From the NCBI GenBank assembly GCA_022615525.1, contig JAKEGN010000168.1:1-11032 (forward strand): a stretch of 11,032 nucleotides of DNA, in the 5' to 3' direction. Below the pieces are notes generated by a model, which was not told the DNA's origin, ran no database searches, and saw only the letters and a list, made by a program, of their open reading frames with translations. This stretch comes from Woeseiaceae bacterium. GTDB lineage: Bacteria; Pseudomonadota; Gammaproteobacteria; Steroidobacterales; Woeseiaceae. Shown piece by piece: positions 1 to 7,300 of the stretch. A program made the translations under genes and the position numbers. The number at the start of each line of letters is the position of its first letter. Within the stretch, counting starts at the first letter, position 1.

Positions 1-384
1 CTCGACAATCACGTTGACCACATTCGACACGCGGTATCCGGTAATGCTGATCTGGTTCGGCTGTTGCGGATCGTGCTGCTGCTCGGGCCAGATGCTGTAG
101 TTCGCTGTCTGAATATTTTTTTTCTCGATTCCCTGTCGTTCGAGCGCTTTCATGACTGCATCCACGATCGCCTGGTTCTCCTGCGATGCCTGCGCGACGG
201 TTTTCGCAAGTGTTTGTACTCCGGCGCTGACCTGTGCCCGGTCGGGCGGCCCCGATGCTTCACCCTCGCCGGTGACCTGTATGCTTCGAACGGCATCCGC
301 GCTGTCTTGCGCCGCAGCCGCACTGCTCAGGGTGGTGGCCATTATGGCAAGCACAGCGGCCTGCCCCAGCGCTTTCATCGACAT
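1..384 (-). CDS. SIMPL-domain (DUF541) exported protein, 3' end missing
   Basis: The minus strand reads open from an ATG at 384 to the window edge, giving 128 residues with no stop, so the gene continues beyond position 1. Residues 1-25 form a signal peptide (hydrophobic VLAIMATTLSSAAAA, likely cleavage before QDS), so the product should be periplasmic. The mature start, IQVTGEGEASGPPDRAQVS, followed by a helix (VAQASQENQAIVDAVMKALE) and QGIEKKNIQTANYSIWPE, matches the opening of SIMPL/DUF541 proteins. These include E. coli YggE, associated with oxidative-stress tolerance; the biochemical role of the family is not settled. The strand then continues ITGYRVSNVVNVIVE, also typical. I chose the ATG at 384 because AGAGGAG lies 10 nt upstream; an in-frame ATG at 378 would sit farther from it. 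The gene lies 66 bp downstream of the glycosidase gene, with a palindromic repeat in between. Confidence 0.85.
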   Translation of the reverse strand, partial: MSMKALGQAAVLAIMATTLSSAAAAQDSADAVRSIQVTGEGEASGPPDRAQVSAGVQTLAKTVAQASQENQAIVDAVMKALERQGIEKKNIQTANYSIWPEQQHDPQQPNQISITGYRVSNVVNVIVE

Positions 385-418
385 CTGATTCCATCTCCTC
401 TGTCTATATAAGTGCAAT

Positions 419-476
419 CCGGGGACAGTGACCGAACTACTGGAATTCGGTCACTGTCCCCGAACTGTGTCCCCGG
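419..476. repeat. REP-like palindrome, GGGGACAGTGACCGA family
   Basis: Positions 420-436 and 446-462 are a perfect 17-bp inverted repeat around a 9-nt loop, with the core GGGGACAGTGACCGA on the left and its complement on the right. A third partial arm, TGTCCCCGG at 468-476, complements CCGGGGACA at 419-427, so two alternative hairpins are possible. From memory, palindromes of this GGGGACAG type recur in gammaproteobacterial genomes and are associated with REP-associated tyrosine transposases (RAYTs); I cannot confirm this by search. No transposase gene is present here, so this would be a non-autonomous copy. It has no T tract, so it is not a classical terminator, although its hairpin could affect mRNA stability between the genes either side. 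The TGA stop of the glycosidase gene (451-453) lies inside it. Confidence 0.75.
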
Positions 477-2493
477 CGCGCAGGTGTACGGTGCTCCACA
501 ACTGTGCGGCGTTCGACTCCGTTTCGTCCTGTTGCCGTTGTCCGAAGGGCTCGACGTGGTACCGGCCGTCGATCTCGGACCAGGACCAGAGCTCGGATCC
601 ACGGATATCGTGAGCTTCAGACAAGGCGGCCGCCAGTTTGGTTCGCGCCTGCGTGAGGACCTCGCGAATTGCAGGCGTGTGGTCGTTACGCGCGAGCTGG
701 CGATCGATACCGGCCGAAAGCACGGCCTGCTGCCAGGACCAGATTACCGTGCCGTGGTAACGCGAGCGGTCGAACAAGGGTTCCATCGCGTCGTCGGCAT
801 AGGCGGGCGTGGCAACGACCGGGCCGACGTCCGTCAGGAGTCCGGCCGGAAACGGCCGCATGAGCGTCGTGACGATGCGTTCCACGTCCGTGCCGGGAAG
901 ATCGAGGAACAACAGGGCAAAAGCCTCGTCCGAGTTGAGCACCTGCACGGCCTTGCCCTGGCCATCGAGAGCGACCGCGCGAAACCTCACGCCATCCTGC
1001 GGCACGGTGGCGAGCGCGGCGGACGCCTGCACACCGATACGTGCTGCGTATCGTTCCACTTCGGAGCGGGCCGCCTGCCGTGCCACGTCGACTTCGAAGA
1101 GTACAGGTGCTTCACGCGACCAGACCGTCGCCAGATCACCCGCCTTCGCTAGCGCAGCCAGTGTTTCCGCGTCGGCAAAACCATCCAGGAGCCCGCTGCC
1201 GAGAAACTCATTGATGGCCGTCAATGCCGCTGGCACGAACACGCCGTTCACATCATAAGGAATGCGCCCGCCGCCGAGCCCATGCTCGCTGTCGCGCCAG
1301 TTGCCGGCGTGTTCGCCGGGCCGCAGCGCGACCAGGTTCTGCCAACGGGGATCTCGCGCGAATGCTTCGGAGGCCGACACGACAAAGCGAAAGTTGCGCA
1401 GCAGCAAGGCAGCACGAGTCTCATCGGAGTCCGTGGCCTGCGCCAGAAATTCCACCGCGCGTTCGCGCCCGACTTCCGTTGCAAGGAAATAGTTTGCGGC
1501 AACGATCGGCAGCATGAAGTCGTCATCGATCATCTTGTAGTCGTAGATCGGAGCATCGATTGGCGCGTCCCCGGCGCGCATATGCCGCAACACCGCGTAC
1601 TCGCCGATGTCCTCTTCGTGAGCGACTTCGCCTTGAATATTGAGGCGGCTGAGGACTGCAGCGAGCCCGGCCTCCGCAAGCGGCGGCTCGAGCACCGGCA
1701 TGAGCAATTGCAGGGTCATGAGCGTATCGCGGCCGAAGTAGGTGTTGAAACGCCAGGATCCGGCGAGAAGTTTTTCCCGGTAGCTGAGAAAAGCGAGTGT
1801 GTTGTGCAGCTGTGCGTCCTGTATCGCGGCATCCGTCAGCAGCCCGTCTGCGCCGAGAGCCATCAGCGGCTCATCACCGCTCAGTGCCGTGACAGCCAAG
1901 CGCAGGCGGCCGTCCTTGTCCGGCAGGAGTTGAACCGGATCATTCCCGCCACCCTTGATTGCCCCGGCCAGTACCTCGACCAAAAGAAAGTATCCCGGGG
2001 CGCCGTCCAGCCGCCGGCGTTGCCAGGTGACCGTCCGCCCGGACAGCACCGGGTCGACCAGCACTTCCCGCGGCGTCTCGCCGGTATAGCCGTAGTCCCG
2101 GATCACGCGCACGCTGCTCAGGATCGCGTGCTTTACTGTCATGGCTGCGCCGGCGGCAACGAGCACTGCCCTGATGCCATGCAACGTGCCGCCGTCAACG
2201 TCGAGCCTGGCTGCTGTTACCGGTTCTTCCAACTGCCAGTTTATGGCTTTCGATCCACTGTCGAACCACAGCGCGGCGCCGCTGTTGCCCGCCGGGAATG
2301 CCACCACCAGCCGGGCGTCGGGACCTGAGGTCAGCACCAGGTGCGCGGCGACCGGGCCCTGCCGGAAGAATTCATTCTGCACGCGCCCTTCGGCAACCGA
2401 GAAGCGCAGCGGCGCCTCTGCTCCTGCGTCCGCCGCCGCGATTGCAACGCTCGACGCAAACAGGGCCAAACGAAATTTGCTGATGCTATTCAC
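451..2493 (-). CDS. Exported six-hairpin glycosidase-like protein (amylo-alpha-1,6-glucosidase/GH15/GH63-like)
   Basis: This codes for about 680 residues from a GTG at 2493. The first 27 residues (MNSISKFRLALFASSVAIAAADAGAEA) look like a signal peptide, so the product is probably periplasmic. An N-terminal beta-rich region (about 28-220) precedes an alpha-helical region. The helical part holds motifs typical of (alpha/alpha)6 six-hairpin glycosidases: GSWRFNTYFGRDTLMTLQLLMP (about 245-266), GEVAHEEDIGEYA (288-300), IYDYKMIDDDFMLPI (316-330), NGVFVPAALTAI (416-427) and YHGTVIWSWQQAV (579-591). The GRDT and Glu/Asp-rich loops recall glycogen-debranching C-terminal domains; substrate and catalytic residues are not certain. 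The start is ambiguous. An in-frame GTG at 2547 adds 18 residues encoded by the upstream repeat, and neither GTG has a Shine-Dalgarno sequence. The last residues (about GDTVRGQ) are encoded by the downstream palindrome, so the native C-terminus may have been replaced. Confidence 0.7.
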   Translation of the reverse strand: MNSISKFRLALFASSVAIAAADAGAEAPLRFSVAEGRVQNEFFRQGPVAAHLVLTSGPDARLVVAFPAGNSGAALWFDSGSKAINWQLEEPVTAARLDVDGGTLHGIRAVLVAAGAAMTVKHAILSSVRVIRDYGYTGETPREVLVDPVLSGRTVTWQRRRLDGAPGYFLLVEVLAGAIKGGGNDPVQLLPDKDGRLRLAVTALSGDEPLMALGADGLLTDAAIQDAQLHNTLAFLSYREKLLAGSWRFNTYFGRDTLMTLQLLMPVLEPPLAEAGLAAVLSRLNIQGEVAHEEDIGEYAVLRHMRAGDAPIDAPIYDYKMIDDDFMLPIVAANYFLATEVGRERAVEFLAQATDSDETRAALLLRNFRFVVSASEAFARDPRWQNLVALRPGEHAGNWRDSEHGLGGGRIPYDVNGVFVPAALTAINEFLGSGLLDGFADAETLAALAKAGDLATVWSREAPVLFEVDVARQAARSEVERYAARIGVQASAALATVPQDGVRFRAVALDGQGKAVQVLNSDEAFALLFLDLPGTDVERIVTTLMRPFPAGLLTDVGPVVATPAYADDAMEPLFDRSRYHGTVIWSWQQAVLSAGIDRQLARNDHTPAIREVLTQARTKLAAALSEAHDIRGSELWSWSEIDGRYHVEPFGQRQQDETESNAAQLWSTVHLRAGDTVRGQ

Positions 2494-2579
2494 AATAATG
2501 GTGCCGGATTTATTTTCCTGCGTTGATGCGATAAATAGACCCGGCACAATTTTCGAAAAATAAATCCGGCACCATTATT
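2494..2579. repeat. 86-bp palindromic repeat with perfect 23-bp arms
   Basis: Positions 2494-2516 (AATAATGGTGCCGGATTTAT followed by TTT) are the exact reverse complement of 2557-2579, around a 40-nt centre. The centre contains a degenerate extra arm at 2530-2555 (GATAAATAGACCCGGCACAA followed by TTTTCG), similar to the right arm plus its flank, so the element looks like one left arm and two tandem right arms. The organisation resembles RAYT/REP-type or other non-autonomous palindromic elements with an AATAAATC-type core; this is recollection, not a search result. It fills the 81-bp greB-glycosidase gap and overlaps the greB stop codon (TAA at 2577-2575). In mRNA it would form a strong hairpin between the two cistrons. 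It has no run of T typical of a terminator. Confidence 0.8.
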
Positions 2580-3066
2580 CGTAGCGGATTGCCAGGATAT
2601 TCAGGGTCGTGGACTTCCCGCCGGTCGTGACCACGACTTCGTCATCGACGCGTTTCCCAAGGAGGGCCCGGGCGAGCGGTGAGTCCAGGCTGATGGCAGA
2701 CGTTTTTGCGTCCGTTTCATCGGGGCCGACGATTCGGTAGCTGTACGAGACGCCGGACTCGTCACTGACATCGATAGTCGCGCCGAAGTAGATTGCATCG
2801 CCGGAGGGGCGTTCCCGTACGACATTCAGCGCCGGCAGGCGCTTCTGGAGATAGCGGATGCGCCGGTCCAGGCCGGCAAGCTCCTTCTTCCGGTAAATGT
2901 ACTCGGCATTCTCCGAACGATCACCCTCGGCAGCGGCGGCCGACAGCGCCGCGACGACGTCGCGGCGCCGCAGCCAGAGTTCATTCAGCTCATTCTGCAG
3001 GCCCAGGTAACCGGCCGGCGTGATGTACGGCGACGACCCGGCAGCGGGCGGGCGCCAACGACCCAT
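2575..3066 (-). CDS. greB: Transcription elongation factor GreB
   Basis: The 163-residue product matches the GreA/GreB family and is closest to GreB (E. coli GreB is 158 residues). Gre factors enter the RNA polymerase secondary channel and stimulate cleavage of backtracked RNA. The N-terminal coiled coil covers about 17-82. Its tip, GDRSENAEY at 48-56, contains the conserved acidic pair D49 and E52 that coordinates the catalytic magnesium ion. IYRKKELAGLDRRIRYLQKR is the GreB-like basic return helix. The C-terminal FKBP-like domain includes YFGATIDV, YRIVGPDE and the near-invariant SLDSPLARALLGK (126-138). I kept the ATG at 3066, though its ribosome-binding site is poor: CAGGAC directly abuts it. 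The first 12 residues (GRWRPPAAGSSP) are not conserved in the family as I know it. It begins 21 bp after the SYLF gene, suggesting co-transcription. Its TAA stop lies in the outermost bases of the palindromic repeat. Confidence 0.93.
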   Translation of the reverse strand: MGRWRPPAAGSSPYITPAGYLGLQNELNELWLRRRDVVAALSAAAAEGDRSENAEYIYRKKELAGLDRRIRYLQKRLPALNVVRERPSGDAIYFGATIDVSDESGVSYSYRIVGPDETDAKTSAISLDSPLARALLGKRVDDEVVVTTGGKSTTLNILAIRYE

Positions 3067-3087
3067 GTCCTGTCCGGGACCGGGCCT

Positions 3088-3627
3088 CTACTTCAGTTCC
3101 ACCTTGAACTTCTGGCCACCGACAGCGGCTTCATACATCAGGCCGCCTTTCTCCTGGGTGAAGATCGCCATGCCGTCTTCGAATGCCGCATCGGCGGATA
3201 CGCCGGCGGTTATTGCAACGGCAGAAGCCTGGGCGTTCAGCTCGAAATTACCCTTCTTGAAATTGGCTAACGTGGCAGCGTCCTCGAAAAAGATGAACTC
3301 GCTGTATGCCTGGCCGCCACCCTGAAAGCCGAAGCTCAGCTGGGTCAGCGTCACCATGGCCGTTACGGCGCCGCCTTCGTACAGCAGGCCCGTGCCACGG
3401 GCGCCGCCGATGCCTATGGCAGCTTTGCCGACGGTCGGGATTACAACGTAGCCAGCGGCCATGTTGATAAACTTCTGGGCATCAGGATAGTTCTTTTTGA
3501 ATTCGGCGAGCGCTTCCTGCGCTCCCTGGTGGTATTCGGCTTCCTCATCCGGATCCCAGGCGGAGGACGCAACCTGGGAGATCATCGCAATGGTGATGGC
3601 AAGGACTGCATGCAAGAGTTTTTTCAT
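3088..3627 (-). CDS. Secreted SYLF-domain (Ysc84/DUF500) lipid-binding-type protein
   Basis: The product has 179 residues. The start is the ATG at 3627 because GAGAGGG lies 6 nt upstream; an in-frame ATG at 3642 adds MRGNT but has no such site. A signal peptide (MKKLLHAVLAITIAMISQVASSA) should direct it to the periplasm or beyond. Residues about 35-179 show the SYLF pattern: ALAEFKKNYPDAQKFINMAAGYVVIPTVGKAAIGIGGARGTGLLYEGG, then TLTQLSFGFQGGGQAYSEFIFFEDAATLANFKKGNFELNAQASA, and the closing GLMYEAAVGGQKFKVE. Eukaryotic SYLF domains bind phosphoinositides; the bacterial exported versions are poorly characterised, so membrane or lipid association is inference. It is the first gene of the minus-strand run. 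A small inverted repeat, CTAAA-TTC-TTTAG, lies just upstream at 3647-3659. Confidence 0.88.
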   Translation of the reverse strand: MKKLLHAVLAITIAMISQVASSAWDPDEEAEYHQGAQEALAEFKKNYPDAQKFINMAAGYVVIPTVGKAAIGIGGARGTGLLYEGGAVTAMVTLTQLSFGFQGGGQAYSEFIFFEDAATLANFKKGNFELNAQASAVAITAGVSADAAFEDGMAIFTQEKGGLMYEAAVGGQKFKVELK

Positions 3628-4300
3628 GGTATTCCCTCTCATTGTTCTAAATTCTTTAGTTAATGCGAGTCGACGACGACCCTTCGTGTGGCAATGCTAA
3701 GCCAATCACATGCGGGTGGGTAGGGCCACCCAAATCCTCTCCTGGCTGAACTGACAGTACCTGGCAAGAATGCCCAAGGTGCTGAAGCCGCGTTACCCGG
3801 TGATCGACTTGGAGAAGCGGAAGGCGGCTGCTTTCGCAGGGGCGAAGCTGGGCGCCGCGTAACAGTAGATCCGGCATCGATACCGGCACTTTCTCTCAAT
3901 GCTTCCGGCAGCGAGCGGGAACGCCTGGGTGCTGTTCAGGGCACAAAGGCCGGACGCAGTGTTCCCAGGTAGCGCAAGCGACAGGTATTCTCCGCAGCGC
4001 TGACTTTTGTGGCGCATGAGCAACATCGATTCGGTTATGCCAAATAATTGATTACAAAATGGAAAATATGCAAGTGGCAATTGTTTGGATCCCACCAAAC
4101 ATTTTCGCAACAACATGTTGCAATCGCTGGCAGAGTCCGCGAGTATCGGTAATACGACTACCCTCAGTAGCGCCTCGGTAACGCGAGAAAGGCGAAACCG
4201 AAGCGGCTTACCAAGGGTCGCGCGGACTTCCGGAAGGCTATGGCCGACTATCAATGGCCAGGACCTTTTTAGGGACTAAACTGCAAAAGGGGAATCAAAA
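3628..4300. other. 673-bp divergent intergenic region without a convincing gene
   Basis: This stretch separates the divergent SYLF and TonB-receptor genes and must hold both promoters. The reading frames here give Cys- and Arg-rich translations with no family resemblance and no ribosome-binding site, so I call no gene. I see inverted repeats at 3714-3731 (GGGTGG, 6-nt loop, CCACCC), 4082-4101 (TGTTTGG, 6 nt, CCAAACA), 4111-4120 (CAACATGTTG) and 4227-4236 (CTTCCGGAAG). Near 3770-3861 a short frame reads MPKVLKPRYPVIDLEKRKAA and then AFAGAKLGAA before a stop, which could be a decayed gene fragment but matches nothing I recognise. The AT-rich piece at 4040-4090 is the likeliest promoter zone for the receptor, though I could not define a clean -35/-10 pair. 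Confidence 0.6.
4082..4101. promoter_or_regulatory. Candidate operator upstream of the TonB-dependent receptor
   Basis: TGTTTGG at 4082-4088 and CCAAACA at 4095-4101 form a perfect 7-bp dyad with a 6-nt spacer, about 200 bp upstream of the receptor start. It sits beside the most AT-rich part of the intergenic region and next to a second dyad, CAACATGTTG (4111-4120). The size and symmetry suit a dimeric repressor or activator site, but no regulator gene is in the window and I do not recognise the motif. It could be a chance palindrome. Confidence 0.3.
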
Positions 4301-7300
4301 ATGTTAGCACTTAAGCGCTTCCTGCGCGTCGCGGTGGGGTGGCAGCTCGTACTTGCGTGCGGTCTGACCCTATCACCTGTCTACGCCCAGGAATCAGAAG
4401 AGGAAACGGAGGCTGTCGAGGAAATTACGGTAACCGGATCGCGTATTGCGCGCGACACGTTTTCCACCACGACACCGATTCAGGTTCTGAGTACTGAAGA
4501 GGCACAACGCATCGGCATTTCGAGCATCTCGGAACTGATGCAAAAAGCAACGGTATCCAGCGGCACCCAGATCGACGGTAGCCTCAACAACAACGCCGGA
4601 CAAACCAATGCTTCGGAAGCGCCTCCGGAAGGCGGCGTCGGTTCAGCCTGTATCAACCTTCGTGGCCTGGGTTGCGAAAGAACCCTGGTGCTGGTGAACG
4701 GAAAGCGCCTTGGTCTGGCAGGCATTCGCGGAGCCCCTCCGCAGCCCGACATCAACATGCTGCCGATCGGAATGGTCGAAGGCGTGGACGTATTGACCGG
4801 CGGTCTGTCGACGATTTATGGCGCAGACGCGGTAGCAGGTGTTGTCAACGTGCGCCTGAAGCAGGATTTCGAGGGCATCAATTTCACGGTGACCTCGGAA
4901 CTCCCAGAAGAGGAGGGTGGCGAGATTTACGCGGCGTCGCTGATTGGCGGTGTCGGCAACGATCTCGGCAATTTCACGTTCGGTATGGAATATTCGAGGC
5001 AGGAACGCGTTGCCACGGGCGACCGGGACTTCAGCAGCTGCCTGCGTCGCGGCAATTGGAACTATACCGAGAGTGGCCAGGTCGTCGGCGGATGCCGCAG
5101 CGACTTTCCGGACAACTGGGTCGTTACTGATGGCGACATATTCACTGATGCCGGATATACACAGGTTGGTGGGGACGGCCCGATCCCGCACCCCTTGGAT
5201 GCGGTTCGCCTGATCTACACGCCCGGCACCTCAAACATCCTGGATCCGTTGGGCAACCCGGTAACTGGCTTCTCGACTTTTGCTTCGTTGCCGGATAACA
5301 CGACCAACAGCTTGCGCGGATTCCCGAATGCGCTTCGGCCGTTCTATCTCGACCGGTTTCGCTACGTGGACGGCCTGACCAACGACCAGTTCGATCGCCG
5401 GGTTGCGGATCTGTGGCGCCCCTACGAGCGTTTCTCGCTGGTTGTGAACGGCCATGTCGATCCGGGTTGGGACAACAATGAAGAAGTCTACTTTGAAGGT
5501 TATTACTTCAACAGGCAGAATGAAATCATTGCAGCCACGGAGCAGATTTTCCCGACCGTGTTGGGTATGGCGCCGCTCGTCGACTCCGAAAATGTGCCAA
5601 TACTTGACGCCAACGGCGCGGTTCAGCTCGTCGACAATCCGCTGAATCCGTTCCCGTTCGACGTGTCGCCGATCATCACGCTGGACGACGTGCCGCAGAC
5701 TTTCGACACGGAGTTGCAGCAGGTCCGGCTCGTGACCGGATTGAAGGGCGACCTGCCGTTCTCGGATAACTGGGGTTACGACGTTTCCGCCAGTTATGAT
5801 CGTGCGACTGGTTTCGTGGTGCAGCCGATACTGCTGGAAAACCACCTGTTCAACGCAACGCAAACCATAGGCGTTGTCGCGGATGCACTTGGCAATCCCA
5901 CCAGCGAAGTCATATGCGGAGCGCGGGTCGTCAGCGACCTGAACGGTCAGTTTACGCTGCTGCCTTGCGTACCGGCGGACTTCATGAACGCGTCGATTGC
6001 CGGGGACAGCGTTACTACGTCCGGGCGATTTGCAACCCAGGCCGAGCGGGATTACCTGGTGGCCAATCGCACCAACCGCACGGTCACCGAGTTGACGTCA
6101 CTGCAAGCCTATGTAACGGGCAGCCTGTTCGATATGCCTGGCGGTGGCCCGGTGGGCACGGCCTTCGGTATTGAGTACCGGGAAGACACGATCGCCTCGC
6201 AGAACAGCGCGGCCGGCGTGCTCGGGCTGAATGCCGCGGAGAACCCGCTGCAGGAAGGCGAGACTAACGGCTCTCGGACCACTTTCGATGCCTACGCGGA
6301 GGTTTCGGCTCCTATCGTCATCGATGCAGGCTGGGCGGACCTGTTCCAGGTTGACTTGGCATTGCGCTTCACGGACGACGAGAACTTCGGGTCCGAGACC
6401 GTCTACAAAGCAGGCTTCCTGTGGAACTTCAACGAGTACCTTGGATTCAGTTCGTCGTTCAATACTTCGTTCCGCGCACCCAACCTGCGTGAGCAGTTTC
6501 TGGCAGACCAGGCCGGCGCATTGGCAGGCTCGGCAGACCCCTGCCGGCAACCTGCGATCGACCTGATTCCGCCGGGACCGGATAAGGACCGCCTGGTGAA
6601 CAACTGCATCCTGAGCGGTGCGGACGTGACTGTGCTGGGAAGCACTTTCACAGTCGCCATTCCGACCTCCGTCGGTGGTGCCGCGGGTCTGAATCCGGAA
6701 ACCTCCGAGTCGTTGACGGCGACCCTGACCCTGAGCCAGCCGTGGACCGATCGCTTCGATTTTGACGTCGCAGTGACCTACTTCGATATTAAGATCGAAG
6801 ACACGGTTCGGGCGCTCGACCCGGATACGATCGTCGCCCGATGCTTCAACGACCAGGAGAACCTCGCGAGCCCGTTCTGCGCTCGCGTCGAGCGTGATCG
6901 ACCATCATCGCCGCCCGAGCTGAACTTCATCAGCTTCGTCCGTGCCGGCTTCGTCAATACGGGCGAGGAGACCGTCCAGGGTTTCGACCTCACGACGCGG
7001 CTCAACGCGGACCTCGGTCCCACGACCATAAACTGGGTTACCGGAAGCACCTTCCTGCAGGAGCGTCTGACCCAGGAGTTTCCGCCGTCAGATGCGGATC
7101 CCAATGGCTCGGCGATCGTCGACAACGTCGGTCGCATCGGCACGCCGGAGTGGACTTTCCAGTCGACGCTGGGAGTATCCCTGCAGTCATGGGATTTCAC
7201 CTGGCAGGCACGCTGGTTTGACGACATGGAGTTCCCGGAGGGCGTACCCAACCCGCTCATCACGGATGTCAACGGCCTGATCAACGGCGTGGATCCGGAT

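Noticed and set aside
419..476. Considered as a rho-independent terminator for the glycosidase gene
   Set aside because: The stem is strong, but no T run follows on either strand and the stop codon lies within the stem. The sequence looks like a dispersed REP-like palindrome.
412..1152. 246-residue plus-strand frame starting in the palindrome
   Set aside because: It starts in the repeat and runs antisense to the C-terminal half of the glycosidase; no ribosome-binding site or family resemblance.
1282..2328. 348-residue plus-strand open frame opposite the glycosidase gene
   Set aside because: The minus strand has a signal peptide and consistent glycosidase motifs throughout; the plus frame is His-, Arg- and Gln-rich with no recognisable domain.
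2494..2579. Considered as the terminal inverted repeats of a miniature DNA transposon (MITE)
   Set aside because: No convincing target-site duplication flanks the 86-bp unit, and the arms meet a short centre with an extra arm, which fits a REP-like unit better. A MITE is not excluded.
3714..3800. Considered as a riboswitch or structured leader RNA
   Set aside because: There is one short hairpin (GGGTGG/CCACCC), but I could not match a known riboswitch consensus such as c-di-GMP, TPP or cobalamin.
3793..4254. 153-residue minus-strand frame in the intergenic region
   Set aside because: Its composition is unlike neighbouring genes (many Cys, Leu and Arg), with no ribosome-binding site and no recognisable motif.
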